From assembly GCA_934278995.1 (NCBI GenBank), contig CAKQWM010000009.1:1-64000 (forward strand): a stretch of DNA of 64,000 bases, read 5' to 3'. Numbering within the stretch: position 1 is the stretch's first letter; each line of letters opens with the position of its first letter. Positions 1 to 7,778 of the stretch are shown piece by piece. The DNA comes from an uncultured Clostridia bacterium (lineage in GTDB: Bacteria > Bacillota > Clostridia > Christensenellales > Borkfalkiaceae). The position numbers were made by a program, and so were the translations under genes. The notes under the pieces are model-generated. The model did not search any database. It was not told where the DNA came from and was given only the letters and a program-made list of their open reading frames with translations.

Positions 1-22
1 TCTCTCTTTAACTTTCCCGAAT

Positions 23-58
23 AAGAAAAAAAGATAGGAAAACCTATCTTTTTTTCTT
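23..58 (-). terminator. terminator of tRNA-Gln
   Basis: A perfect 16-bp inverted repeat (23-38 against 43-58) with an AAAA loop lies directly after the 3' end of the minus-strand tRNA. The stem ends in an A-tract/T-tract, so it could terminate transcription from either side. Confidence 0.8.
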
Positions 59-132
59 GGCTGGGGATGAGAGATTTGAACTCCCGGATGACGGAGTCAG
101 AGTCCGTAGCCTTACCGCTTGGCGAATCCCCA
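58..132 (-). tRNA. tRNA-Gln (anticodon CTG)
   Basis: On the minus strand a full cloverleaf can be drawn. The 7-bp acceptor stem pairs 126-132 with 62-68. The anticodon stem is ACGGA/TCCGT with loop CTCTGAC, which gives anticodon CTG (reads CAG). The T-arm carries TTCAAAT, the discriminator base is G, and CCA is encoded at 58-60. U1-A72 is typical of bacterial tRNA-Gln. Confidence 0.95.
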
Positions 133-151
133 AAGTTTATCGGCAACAATA

Positions 152-180
152 AATATAACAAATTCAACAAAAAAAGACAA
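152..180 (-). promoter_or_regulatory. promoter of tRNA-Gln
   Basis: Reading the minus strand, TTGTCT (180-175), a 17-bp spacer and TATATT (157-152) form a good sigma-A promoter. Predicted transcription starts near 145, about 13 nt before the tRNA. Confidence 0.7.
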
Positions 181-280
181 GCGAATTGACGGATAAAAAC
201 GATTTTTAAGAAAAATATTATCGGTTTTTGACGACTATGACGCATCGCGCGTTGAAAAGGCGAAAAGAAACAAAAAACGA

Positions 281-309
281 TTGCTAAAACGACGCTGTTG
301 TGGTAACAT
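281..309 (+). promoter_or_regulatory. promoter of the PPTase gene
   Basis: TTGCTA (281-286), a 17-bp spacer and TAACAT (304-309) lie 23 bp before the ATG at 333. Confidence 0.5.
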
Positions 310-332
310 AAATCAATAAAAGAGGTTAGCGT

Positions 333-989
333 ATGTCCGAATATAAGCGTAAAAGCAAAATCGAAACGAATACAAAAGAGAGGGGGAACTTTTCAACGAC
401 TTTTGCTAAAATTTATTTTGCGAAAACGAAAGAATCGGGTTTGCCGATTTATCCGGAAGAAAGAGCGGACGAAATACTCGGATGTAAAAACGAGAAAGTA
501 AAACGTGAAAAGTCGTCCGTATGGGCGTTGCTTTCTTTTGCCGTAAAAGACGCTTTCGGTAAAGAATTGACAAGTTATAATTTTAAAAAAAAGGAAAACG
601 GTAAGTGGGTTTCCGACGGATTTTATTTTTCGCTTACTCATTCGAACGGCGTTGCGGGCGTGGCGATAAGCAACGCGCCGATCGGCGTCGATATCGAAAA
701 TATTGCTATGTTTGATAAAAAGATAGGTTCTAAAAAACATGCTTTTTTAAAAAAAGTGTGTTCTGATGAAGAATATAAAACATATAAAAATGCCCCTATA
801 AGTCGATTATCGGCGCTTTGGGCGGCAAAAGAAAGTGCTTTCAAGCGAAGCGACGATAATTATTTCGATTATAAAAAATATAAAACAGATTTTTTAAAGA
901 GTAATGAAATGAAATTGTTCAAAGAAGAATATTCCGTTTCGGTATGCGCCGAAAATGATTGCTATATTGAATATTTTATCGTGGAGTAA
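333..989 (+). CDS. 4'-phosphopantetheinyl transferase superfamily protein (Sfp/AcpS-like)
   Basis: 218 aa. This family moves the phosphopantetheine arm of CoA onto a serine of carrier proteins. Three family motifs are visible in order: FSLTHSNG (residues 99-106), GVDIENI (118-124, with the Mg-binding acidic pair D120/E122) and WAAKESAFK (163-171, with K166/E167). The length fits the Sfp type. An AGAGG site precedes the ATG at 333. No carrier-protein synthase is adjacent, so the target is unknown; it may serve fatty-acid ACP or a secondary pathway elsewhere. A copy of the dispersed motif (795-812) encodes PISRLS just before the WAAKE motif. Confidence 0.8.
   Translation: MSEYKRKSKIETNTKERGNFSTTFAKIYFAKTKESGLPIYPEERADEILGCKNEKVKREKSSVWALLSFAVKDAFGKELTSYNFKKKENGKWVSDGFYFSLTHSNGVAGVAISNAPIGVDIENIAMFDKKIGSKKHAFLKKVCSDEEYKTYKNAPISRLSALWAAKESAFKRSDDNYFDYKKYKTDFLKSNEMKLFKEEYSVSVCAENDCYIEYFIVE
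795..812 (+). repeat. dispersed motif, copy 1 (in PPTase CDS)
   Basis: CCTATAAGTCGATTATCG, the GTCGATTATCG variant of a motif whose consensus is CTATAAGCCCGTTATCG. Family features: an internal ATAA/TTAT inverted repeat around a 5-nt GCCCG-like centre; many copies carry A-rich 5' and T-rich 3' flanks. Here it is read in frame as P-I-S-R-L-S. Confidence 0.7.
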
Positions 990-1112
990 AAGTCTTGGGT
1001 TTCTATATTTATCGCAAAGCGGTAAGTGATTTATTTGACAATATTTTGTTTTGCAATAAAATAAAGGCTCGCCATTTTGTTATTTTTAAACTCGTTTATT
1101 ATAGAAAGCGCG

Positions 1113-1130
1113 CCTATAAGCCTGTTATCG
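1113..1130 (+). repeat. dispersed motif, copy 2
   Basis: CCTATAAGCCTGTTATCG, followed by ATACTTTTTTAAT. Intergenic; one mismatch to the consensus core. Confidence 0.75.
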
Positions 1131-1208
1131 ATACTTTTTTAATAAAGAAACGCAATCTTATTACTCTGTCTTCGGCAAAAAAGTTTTTCAAACAAAGTGT
1201 TTTTGCTT

Positions 1209-1525
1209 TTAAAATAATTCGTTAAAAGCAATTTTTTTAAAAAGCGCCCCTATAAGCCTGTTATTCCTATATTTTTCAATTATTTCGTCGGTCTTTTTAC
1301 CTTCTTTTTCGCTTATTCGGTGAATATTTACGGCGTTTTTAATATACGCGCTTACGCTTGTCGTTTTGTAAACTCCCGCTCTATCGACTTCGGATAATTT
1401 TGTAAGACCTATTGCGAATAGGCATAGCATTAAACTTTTTGAATTGAACACGTTCAGTTCGGCTTCGCTTAAGGTGTTTACGTAAGATAGACCGGCTTTA
1501 TTGAAAATTATCGGTCGTAATACTA
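1209..1525 (-). pseudogene. unrecognised minus-strand remnant ORF
   Basis: An open frame of about 100 codons ends at 1209 and has protein-like composition: a hydrophobic patch followed by a charged, helix-forming C-terminus (residues such as SEKEGKKTDEIIEKY). It has no ATG start with a ribosome site; the only internal start is a GTG at 1451 without SD, and the frame opens directly after a stop. I do not recognise the family. It is most likely the 3' part of a decayed gene. Its last codons run through motif copy 3. Confidence 0.3.
1249..1266 (+). repeat. dispersed motif, copy 3
   Basis: CCTATAAGCCTGTTATTC. It shares the CCTGTTAT variant with copy 2, which suggests a local duplication or gene conversion. 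Confidence 0.7.
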
Positions 1526-1532
1526 AAATTCA

Positions 1533-1561
1533 TTGACCGACGAATAAAATAATGATATAAT
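1533..1561 (+). promoter_or_regulatory. promoter of pdxST
   Basis: TTGACC (1533-1538), a 17-bp spacer and a perfect TATAAT (1556-1561). Predicted start near 1568 gives a leader of about 134 nt before the pdxS ATG. Confidence 0.8.
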
Positions 1562-1701
1562 TACCGCGGTTGAAAAATCAGTCGGCGGTGGTTGCCGATT
1601 TTAAAAATCATCCTTTTTTGCGATACGGCAAACGAGTTCGTTTCCGCGCCGCAAAAACAAATAATCGTCAAAACGAAATAATCATCAAGAGGAATAATAA
1701 T

Positions 1702-2571
1702 ATGTCCCGTCAGGAAGTCAACAGAAATTTAGCCCAGATGCTCAAAGGCGGAGTTATAATGGACGTTACCACGCCGGAACAAGCAAAAATTGCCGAGTCT
1801 TCAGGCGCTTGCGCGGTTATGGCTTTAGAGCGTATCCCCGCCGACATAAGAGCGGCAGGCGGCGTATCGAGAATGTCCGATCCGAAAATGATAAAAAGCA
1901 TACAACAAGCCGTGTCTATTCCCGTTATGGCAAAATGCCGTATCGGTCATTTTGCCGAGGCTCAGATTTTACAAGCCATAGACATAGACTATATTGACGA
2001 AAGCGAAGTTTTATCTCCCGCAGACAACGTTTATCACATCGACAAGACCAAGTTCGACGTACCTTTCGTGTGCGGAGCCAAAGACCTCGGAGAAGCGTTA
2101 AGAAGAATTTCCGAAGGCGCATCCATGATAAGAACGAAAGGAGAACCCGGAACGGGCGACGTCGTTCAGGCGGTAACCCACATGCGTCTTATCCAGTCGC
2201 AGATAAGAAAAATAACGTCGATGAGCGAAGACGAACTTTACGAGGAAGCGAAAAATCTTCGCGTATCCGTCGAACTTGTCAGATACGTCCGCGACAATAA
2301 AAAATTACCTGTAGTAAACTTTGCCGCAGGAGGAGTCGCTACCCCTGCCGACGCCGCGCTTATGATGCAGTTAGGGGCGGAGGGCGTTTTTGTCGGAAGC
2401 GGTATTTTTAAGTCAGGCGATCCCGAAAAACGCGCGCGCGCAATCGTTAAAGCGGTAACTAATTTTGACAATCCTAAAATTCTTGCTGAAATTTCCGAAG
2501 ATTTAGGCGAGGCGATGGTCGGCATCAACGAACAAGAAATAGCGCTTTTAATGGCGGAAAGAGGCAAATAA
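1702..2571 (+). CDS. pdxS: pyridoxal 5'-phosphate synthase, PdxS subunit
   Basis: 289 aa. Makes PLP from ribose 5-phosphate, glyceraldehyde 3-phosphate and ammonia supplied by PdxT. It is a TIM barrel; D21 and the two catalytic lysines are visible as K78 (in MAKCRIGHF) and K146 (in RTKGEPGTG), which match K81 and K149 of the B. subtilis protein with a constant offset of three. The frame is open from 1570, but ATG 1702 has an AGAGG ribosome site and gives the normal family N-terminus. It forms an operon with pdxT, 1 nt downstream. Confidence 0.95.
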   Translation: MSRQEVNRNLAQMLKGGVIMDVTTPEQAKIAESSGACAVMALERIPADIRAAGGVSRMSDPKMIKSIQQAVSIPVMAKCRIGHFAEAQILQAIDIDYIDESEVLSPADNVYHIDKTKFDVPFVCGAKDLGEALRRISEGASMIRTKGEPGTGDVVQAVTHMRLIQSQIRKITSMSEDELYEEAKNLRVSVELVRYVRDNKKLPVVNFAAGGVATPADAALMMQLGAEGVFVGSGIFKSGDPEKRARAIVKAVTNFDNPKILAEISEDLGEAMVGINEQEIALLMAERGK

Positions 2572-2572
2572 T

Positions 2573-3148
2573 TTGAAAATAGGAGTTCTTGCGCTTCAGG
2601 GCGCTTTTTACGAACACGAAAAATGCGTTGAAGCGCTTGGCGCCACCGCCGTTGAAATTCGTCGGTTATCACAGTTTGCGCCTGATTTAGACGGGCTTAT
2701 TTTACCTGGCGGCGAATCGACCGTTATAGGAAAACTTCTTCGGGAAGAAGAATTGTTTACCCCCGTGAAAAACGCTATAAAAAACGGATTTCCCGTTTTC
2801 GGTACGTGCGCGGGAATGATACTTCTCGCAAAGAAACTTTCCGACGACGAAACCGTACATCTCGGCGTTCTCGATGCGGTCGTAAAGCGTAACGCTTACG
2901 GCAGGCAACTTGCTTCCTTTCAGACGGTAGCCGATTTTAAAGGCGTGGGAAGCGTCCCCATGACTTTTATAAGGGCGCCTTATTTTGAAAGCGTCGGAAA
3001 AGACGTAGAAGTTTTGTCCGAGGTTGACGGCAATATCGTCGCCGTTCGTCAACGTAATATTTTAGCGACGTCGTTTCACCCCGAACTTACGGGTGATTTA
3101 CGTATTCACAAGTATTTTTTGAATATGATAAGTAAAAACAGCCGTTAA
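2573..3148 (+). CDS. pdxT: pyridoxal 5'-phosphate synthase, glutaminase subunit PdxT
   Basis: 191 aa. Class I glutamine amidotransferase that releases ammonia from glutamine and channels it to PdxS. The oxyanion motif GGEST (46-50), the nucleophile C79 in GTCAGM, and the FHPEL motif carrying the triad His and Glu near the C-terminus are all present. The start is TTG at 2573, since the family begins with MKIGVLALQG. Only one base separates it from the pdxS stop, so translation is probably coupled. Confidence 0.95.
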   Translation: MKIGVLALQGAFYEHEKCVEALGATAVEIRRLSQFAPDLDGLILPGGESTVIGKLLREEELFTPVKNAIKNGFPVFGTCAGMILLAKKLSDDETVHLGVLDAVVKRNAYGRQLASFQTVADFKGVGSVPMTFIRAPYFESVGKDVEVLSEVDGNIVAVRQRNILATSFHPELTGDLRIHKYFLNMISKNSR

Positions 3149-3174
3149 CTTAAAAATCCGAAAGGTTTTTTAAG
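3149..3174 (+). terminator. terminator of pdxST
   Basis: CTTAAAAATCC (3149-3159) pairs with GGTTTTTTAAG (3164-3174) around a GAAA tetraloop, with one mismatch. It lies directly after the pdxT stop codon. Confidence 0.65.
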
Positions 3175-3318
3175 ACTTATTAAAATCCTACGCGCGCGAC
3201 AATATTGTTTAAATTGCTGTTTGGATTGTTTAAATTACGGTTTGGCGCAAAAAACGGCGGTTTTTAACGCGGTTTTTCAAAATAGCCGAAAATTTTTTGA
3301 AAAACCGTGAAAAAACGT

Positions 3319-3347
3319 TTGACAATAAACGGCGTATATTGTATGAT
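3319..3347 (+). promoter_or_regulatory. promoter of the 6S-like RNA
   Basis: A consensus TTGACA (3319-3324), a 17-bp spacer and TATGAT (3342-3347). Predicted start 3353-3354. Confidence 0.85.
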
Positions 3348-3352
3348 TGATA

Positions 3353-3523
3353 CGCTGTGTAAAAAGGGTTGAGGCAAAAAGTTACTTTAAACCCCGTAAG
3401 TGAGCGTCGCTCAGACTGCCGGGAAGATAATTTTTGCTGACAAATGTGGGGGATTTACCCCTGCGACTAACCGAACCCTACGGAAGTTAAGTCATCTGCT
3501 AAACACGGCGCAGATGATTTTTT
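3353..3523 (+). ncRNA. ssrS: 6S RNA (probable)
   Basis: A strong promoter and an intrinsic terminator bound a transcript of about 165 nt without an ORF. The 5' CGCTGTGT (3353-3360) pairs with ACACGGCG (3503-3510) as a closing stem. AGGGTT/AACCCT and GCAAAAAG/TTTTTGC helices follow. The apical part has CCCG/CGGG around a TGAGCG/CGCTCA hairpin and resembles the GTGAGC..GCTC..CCGxGAAG apical region of E. coli 6S RNA; CTGCGACTAACC also recalls the 6S 3' half. 6S RNA binds the sigma-A RNA polymerase as a promoter mimic. A riboswitch for the ribosomal operon is a less likely alternative, because the terminator is followed by a further 146 bp and possibly another promoter. Confidence 0.65.
3492..3523 (+). 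terminator. terminator of the 6S-like RNA
   Basis: TCATCTGC (3492-3499) pairs with GCAGATGA (3510-3517), then six T. This stem competes with the closing stem of the RNA (3503-3510), so folding may switch after release. Confidence 0.85.
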
Positions 3524-3572
3524 AATGCCCGACGGTTCGATACACACGGCAGAGTTGTTAAAACGGTTTTTC

Positions 3573-3578
3573 TTGACA
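3573..3578 (+). promoter_or_regulatory. possible -35 box for the ribosomal operon
   Basis: A perfect TTGACA lies 92 bp before rpsJ, but the expected -10 position (about 3596) holds only a poor match. Either the operon uses an unusual -10 or its promoter is elsewhere; weak evidence. Confidence 0.3.
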
Positions 3579-3669
3579 AACACACAGCAAAATACGAGAA
3601 AAATCGCGGCAAAACGTCCTAAATTGCCACAACTTAGTAAAAGTTAGTATAAAACGGAGGAATTTTTCA

Positions 3670-3969
3670 ATGGCAGGACAGAAAATCAGAATCAAATTAT
3701 CGGCTTACGACCATAACATGGTTGATCAGGCTACGGCACGCATCGTCGAAACGATGAAAAAAGCGGGCGCTAAAATAAGCGGTCCCATTCCTCTTCCCAC
3801 GGAAAAGGAAATCGTTACCATTTTGCGTTCCCCGCATAAGTATAAGGACAGTCGTGAACAGTTCGAATTAAGAACTCACAAACGCCTTATCGACATTTAC
3901 TCCACCAACGCTAAGATTTTAGACAGTATTCATCTTCCCGCAGGCGTGGACGTAAAGATCAAATTGTAA
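3670..3969 (+). CDS. rpsJ: 30S ribosomal protein S10
   Basis: 99 aa, normal length. First gene of the S10-spc-alpha cluster. S10 sits in the 30S head and, in other bacteria, also partners NusB in antitermination. The family motif GPIPLPTEK (39-47) and the HKRLIDIY loop are clear. A strong AACGGAGG site precedes the ATG. The 146 bp from the 6S-like terminator to this start hold one TTGACA but no clear leader fold. Confidence 0.97.
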   Translation: MAGQKIRIKLSAYDHNMVDQATARIVETMKKAGAKISGPIPLPTEKEIVTILRSPHKYKDSREQFELRTHKRLIDIYSTNAKILDSIHLPAGVDVKIKL

Positions 3970-4004
3970 TCGTTTTTGAAAATATACGGAGGTGAACTTT
4001 ATCG

Positions 4005-4637
4005 ATGAATAAAGCAATCATTGGAAGAAAATTAGGTATGACGCAGATCTTTTCCCCCGACGGAAAAGTAATCCCCGTTACCGTAATCGAGGCAGGCCCC
4101 TGCCCGGTTGTTCAGGTCAAAACGGTTGACCGCGACGGTTATTCCGCAGTTAAATTAGGTTTTTCTAAAATTACCGAAAAAGAAATCAACAAACCTAACC
4201 TCGGTCAGTTTAAGAAAGCAGGTCTCGAACCTCACAAATATCTTAAAGAATTCCGTCTTGACAATGCCGAAACTTACGAAGTAGGCAAAGTAATCGACTG
4301 CGATACTTTCGCGCAAGGTGACAAGGTCGATGTCGTCGGTATTACCAAAGGACACGGCTTTACGGGCGTAATCAAAAGATGGAATCAACACAGACTTAAA
4401 GAAACGCACGGCGTAGGCCCCGTTCACAGAGAAGTCGGTTCCATGGGTTCTATAAGCGATCCGTCAAGAGTATTTAAGAACAAACACTTAGCAGGTCAGT
4501 ACGGTGTCGAACAAGTTACCGTTCAGAACCTTGAAGTTATTAAAGTTGACGTTCAAAGAAACGCTATATTGGTGCGCGGCGCCGTTCCCGGTCCTAAGGG
4601 CGGAATCGTTACCATCAAAAACAGCGTTAAAGCATAA
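4005..4637 (+). CDS. rplC: 50S ribosomal protein L3
   Basis: 210 aa. Early-assembling 50S protein near the peptidyl transferase centre. N-terminal IGRKLGMTQIF and the central tip loop GVGPVHREVGSMGSISDPSR are diagnostic. A 35-nt gap and a GGAGGTG site separate it from rpsJ; ATG 4005 gives the usual N-terminus. Confidence 0.97.
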   Translation: MNKAIIGRKLGMTQIFSPDGKVIPVTVIEAGPCPVVQVKTVDRDGYSAVKLGFSKITEKEINKPNLGQFKKAGLEPHKYLKEFRLDNAETYEVGKVIDCDTFAQGDKVDVVGITKGHGFTGVIKRWNQHRLKETHGVGPVHREVGSMGSISDPSRVFKNKHLAGQYGVEQVTVQNLEVIKVDVQRNAILVRGAVPGPKGGIVTIKNSVKA

Positions 4638-4651
4638 GGAGGTTTCGGATA

Positions 4652-5278
4652 ATGCCAAGCGTAAAATTATATAATATGAATGCTCAGGAAAAAGGCGTTG
4701 TCGAACTTGACGAAAACCTTTTCTGCATCGAATACAACGAACCGTTGATTCATCAGGCGGTCGTAACCAGATTAGCAAACGAAAGACAGGGTACGAAAAG
4801 TACTTTAACGAGAACGGAAGTCAGAGGCGGCGGTAAGAAACCTTATCGTCAGAAAGGCACCGGTAACGCTCGTCAGGGTTCGACGAGGGCGCCTCAATGG
4901 ATTAAAGGCGGCGTCGTATTCGCTCCCAAGTCAAGAGATTTCAGAAAGAAGATGAACATCTGCGCAAAGAGAATCGCTTTATTCTCGGCGCTTTCTAAAA
5001 AACTTGCCGATAACGAGTTTTACGTAATCGACGAAGTAGCGGTAGCAAACGGAAAGACCAAAGAAATGGTTGCGTTTACGAATGCTTTCAAATTTGAAAA
5101 GTCCGTGCTTATCGTTATGTGCAATAACGACGAAAAGGTAATAAGGGCGGCGAGGAACCTTAAAAATCTTCAAACCCTTCCCGTTGAACAACTCAACACT
5201 TACGACGTCGTTAAAAACAGCGTAATCGTTCTCGCAAAAGGCTCTGTTGAAAAATTACAGGAGGTTTACGGAGAATAA
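4652..5278 (+). CDS. rplD: 50S ribosomal protein L4
   Basis: 208 aa. Lines the exit tunnel; in several bacteria it is also the autogenous repressor of this operon. The tunnel-loop sequence RGGGKKPYRQKGTGNARQGS (about 58-77) is intact. Its stop overlaps the rplW start by one base (TAATG at 5276-5280), which indicates coupled translation. Confidence 0.97.
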   Translation: MPSVKLYNMNAQEKGVVELDENLFCIEYNEPLIHQAVVTRLANERQGTKSTLTRTEVRGGGKKPYRQKGTGNARQGSTRAPQWIKGGVVFAPKSRDFRKKMNICAKRIALFSALSKKLADNEFYVIDEVAVANGKTKEMVAFTNAFKFEKSVLIVMCNNDEKVIRAARNLKNLQTLPVEQLNTYDVVKNSVIVLAKGSVEKLQEVYGE

Positions 5279-5568
5279 TGGAAGCAAGAGATATCATTAT
5301 AAAACCTGTTCTCACCGAAAAAACTTACGGTTCCATCGAGAACAAGAGATATACTTTCGTCGTTGATAAAAGAGCGAACAAAACGCAGATAAAATATGCG
5401 GTTGAAGAACTTTTCGGCGTAAAAGTAGAAAAAGTAAACACTGCAAACTGCCGCGGTAAACTTAAAAGAATGGGTAGAAACCAAGGTTACACCCCGTCTT
5501 ATAAGAAGGCAGTCGTTAAATTGACCGAAGCGAGCAAGGACATTGAGTTCTTCAAGTCGCTCTCGTAA
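5278..5568 (+). CDS. rplW: 50S ribosomal protein L23
   Basis: 96 aa. Tunnel-exit protein and docking site for trigger factor and SRP. Begins MEARDIIIKPVLTEK, the family signature. The start is coupled to the end of rplD; an AGGAGG site lies inside the last rplD codons. Confidence 0.97.
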   Translation: MEARDIIIKPVLTEKTYGSIENKRYTFVVDKRANKTQIKYAVEELFGVKVEKVNTANCRGKLKRMGRNQGYTPSYKKAVVKLTEASKDIEFFKSLS

Positions 5569-5585
5569 TAGCGGAGGAATTGAAA

Positions 5586-6413
5586 ATGGGTATTAAAAGA
5601 TATAAACCTACAACGCCTGCTCGCCGTTTCATGTCGGTAAGTACTTTCGAAGAAATTACGACGACTACCCCGGAGAGATCTTTACTCGAAGATCAGCGTC
5701 ATAAGGGCGGAAGAAACGCGCAAGGTAAGATTACCGTTCGTCATCACGGCGGCGGAAACAGAAGAAAATACCGTATCATAGACTTCAAGAGAAATAAAGA
5801 CGGAATCGAAGCGGTCGTAAAAACCATCGAATACGATCCCAACAGAAGCGCAAACATCGCACTTTTATGTTATGCCGACGGCGAAAAGAGATACATCATC
5901 GCTCCTTACGGTCTTAACGTAGGCGACAAACTTTTAAGCGGCGACAACGCCGATATCAAAGTCGGTAACTGTCTGAAGTTGGCTTTCATTCCCGTAGGTA
6001 CTATGATTCACAATATCGAGCTTCAGCCCGGTAAGGGCGGACAATTTGCCCGCGCCGCCGGTATGGCTGCTCAACTTATGGCTAAAGACGAAAAACTCGC
6101 TACCTTAAAGATGCCGAGCGGCGAAATGAGATACGTTCAGTTAAACTGCAAGGCTACCATAGGTCAGGTTGGCAACCTCGATCACGAAATCATTCGTATC
6201 GGTAAAGCGGGTAAAGTTCGTCATATGGGTATCCGTCCTACCGTTCGCGGTTCCGTTATGAACCCTTGCGATCACCCCCACGGCGGTGGTGAAGGTAAGT
6301 CGCCCGTAGGTCGTCCCGGTCCTCAAACGCCTTGGGGTAAGCCGGCGCTCGGTTATAAGACCAGAAAGAAAAAGAATAAGACCGACAAGTTTATTCTTAA
6401 ACGCGTTAACTAA
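5586..6413 (+). CDS. rplB: 50S ribosomal protein L2
   Basis: 275 aa. Binds 23S rRNA domain IV and is needed for subunit joining. The C-terminal VRGSVMNPCDHPHGGGEG block with the conserved His is present. ATG 5586 is 8 nt after GGAGG (5573-5577); the in-frame TTG at 5580 is only 2 nt from it and is rejected as start. Confidence 0.97.
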   Translation: MGIKRYKPTTPARRFMSVSTFEEITTTTPERSLLEDQRHKGGRNAQGKITVRHHGGGNRRKYRIIDFKRNKDGIEAVVKTIEYDPNRSANIALLCYADGEKRYIIAPYGLNVGDKLLSGDNADIKVGNCLKLAFIPVGTMIHNIELQPGKGGQFARAAGMAAQLMAKDEKLATLKMPSGEMRYVQLNCKATIGQVGNLDHEIIRIGKAGKVRHMGIRPTVRGSVMNPCDHPHGGGEGKSPVGRPGPQTPWGKPALGYKTRKKKNKTDKFILKRVN

Positions 6414-6424
6414 GGAGATCCGAT

Positions 6425-6703
6425 ATGAGTAGAAGTGTAAAGAAAGGACCTTTCGTGCAACCTAAATTACTTGCAAGAATAGAGGCTTTAAACGCAGAAA
6501 ATAAAAAGACCGTATTAAAAACCTGGTCGAGATCTTCCACCATATTCCCGCAAATGGTTGGTCATACTATCGCCGTTTACGACGGCAGAAAGCACGTTCC
6601 CGTGTATATTACCGAAGACATGGTCGGTTGCAAACTCGGTGAGTTCGCTCCTACCAGAACGTTCAAAGGTCACGCGGGCGCCAAGACTACCGGTGCGAAG
6701 TAA
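6425..6703 (+). CDS. rpsS: 30S ribosomal protein S19
   Basis: 92 aa. Head protein that contacts the A-site finger through bridge B1a. SRSVKKGPFV at the N-terminus and the KLGEFAPTRTFKGHAG block near the C-terminus are diagnostic. Preceded by AAGGAG. Confidence 0.97.
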   Translation: MSRSVKKGPFVQPKLLARIEALNAENKKTVLKTWSRSSTIFPQMVGHTIAVYDGRKHVPVYITEDMVGCKLGEFAPTRTFKGHAGAKTTGAK

Positions 6704-6716
6704 GGAGTAGATAACT

Positions 6717-7103
6717 ATGGCAAAGAATATGAAATTAAAAGCCGCTAAAATTGCGGAAAACAAAGACAGAAGACCGAGAGCGTGCGCTAAGTACATCCGT
6801 ATTTCCCCCTATAAGGTAAGAGTAGTCTTGGATCTTATAAGAGGCAAAAAGGTTAACGAAGCCGTTGCTATTTTGGAAAACTGCAGTAAAGCCGGCGCGG
6901 AACCCGTCAAAAAGGTTGTTTTATCCGCCAGCGCCAACGCAGAACATAACAATTCTATGAACCCCGCCGACCTTTACGTAGCGGAATGCTACGCAGACAT
7001 GGGGCCCACGCTTAAGAGAATGCAACCTATGGCTCACGGTCGCGGTTTCAGAATCTTAAAACGCACCAGCCACATTACCGTGGTTTTAGACGCACAGGCG
7101 TAA
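6717..7103 (+). CDS. rplV: 50S ribosomal protein L22
   Basis: 128 aa. Tunnel protein whose beta-hairpin is a site of macrolide resistance. The first ~20 residues are a lysine-rich extension ahead of the family start (ARAxAKYIRISPxKVR). The tip region GPTLKRMQPMAHGRGFRI is normal. Confidence 0.96.
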   Translation: MAKNMKLKAAKIAENKDRRPRACAKYIRISPYKVRVVLDLIRGKKVNEAVAILENCSKAGAEPVKKVVLSASANAEHNNSMNPADLYVAECYADMGPTLKRMQPMAHGRGFRILKRTSHITVVLDAQA

Positions 7104-7116
7104 CGAGGAGGATACT

Positions 7117-7776
7117 ATGGGACAAAAAGTTAATCCGCACGGAATAAGAGTCGGAGTCATCAAAGGCTGGGATACCCAGTGGTATGCCGACAAGAAGAAC
7201 TTTTCCGCATTCCTCAAAGAGGATTACGAAATAAGAACTTTCGTAAAAGAAAAATATTACGCCGCCGCCATCTCGAGAATAACTATCGAAAGAGCGGCTA
7301 ACAGAATCGCGGTTACCATTTATACGGCTCGTCCGGGCGTACTTATCGGTAAGCAAGGCGCCGAAATCGAAGTTATCAAGAACGATTTGTCCAAAATCGC
7401 GAAAGGTAAACAAATCGGTATCAATATTATCGAAGTTAAGAAACCCGACTGCGACGCTCAACTCGTTGCCGAATCCATCGCGGCACAGCTTGAAAAACGC
7501 GCTTCTTTCAGAAGATGCATGAAGCAAGCCATCTCCCGCGCCATGAGATTGGGCGCAAAAGGCGTAAAAGCAATGGTCAGCGGTCGTCTTGACGGTGCCG
7601 AAATCGCAAGAACCGAGCACTATCACGAAGGATCCATTCCTCTGCAGACTTTAAGAGCAGACATCGATTACGGTTTCGCCGTTGCAAGAACTACCTTCGG
7701 CGCTATCGGCATCAAAGTTTGGGTATATAAAGGCGAAGTCCTCGGCGGAATGAAAAAAGAAGGAGGCGAAGCTTAA
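7117..7776 (+). CDS. rpsC: 30S ribosomal protein S3
   Basis: 219 aa. Part of the mRNA entry helicase site. MGQKVNPHGIRVG opens the protein, the KH-domain loop GVLIGKQGAEIE is intact, and the C-terminal LDGAEIARTEHYHEG block is present. Preceded by GAGGAGG. Confidence 0.97.
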   Translation: MGQKVNPHGIRVGVIKGWDTQWYADKKNFSAFLKEDYEIRTFVKEKYYAAAISRITIERAANRIAVTIYTARPGVLIGKQGAEIEVIKNDLSKIAKGKQIGINIIEVKKPDCDAQLVAESIAAQLEKRASFRRCMKQAISRAMRLGAKGVKAMVSGRLDGAEIARTEHYHEGSIPLQTLRADIDYGFAVARTTFGAIGIKVWVYKGEVLGGMKKEGGEA

Positions 7777-7778
7777 TT

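Larger units (their letters stand above)
990..1532. other. gene-poor stretch with a degenerate minus-strand reading frame
   Basis: No convincing intact gene lies between the PPTase stop and the pdxS promoter. Two copies of the dispersed motif (1113 and 1249) lie here as direct repeats 136 bp apart. The minus strand holds a gene-like but start-less frame (see 1209-1525). Confidence 0.5.

Noticed and set aside
995..1225. Plus-strand 76-codon reading frame
   Set aside because: TTG start without SD, no family resemblance, runs through motif copy 2; treated as non-coding.
3353..3523. Riboswitch or L4-type leader of the S10 operon
   Set aside because: The element ends in its own terminator 146 bp before rpsJ, and its apical sequence fits 6S RNA better. 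Not fully excluded.
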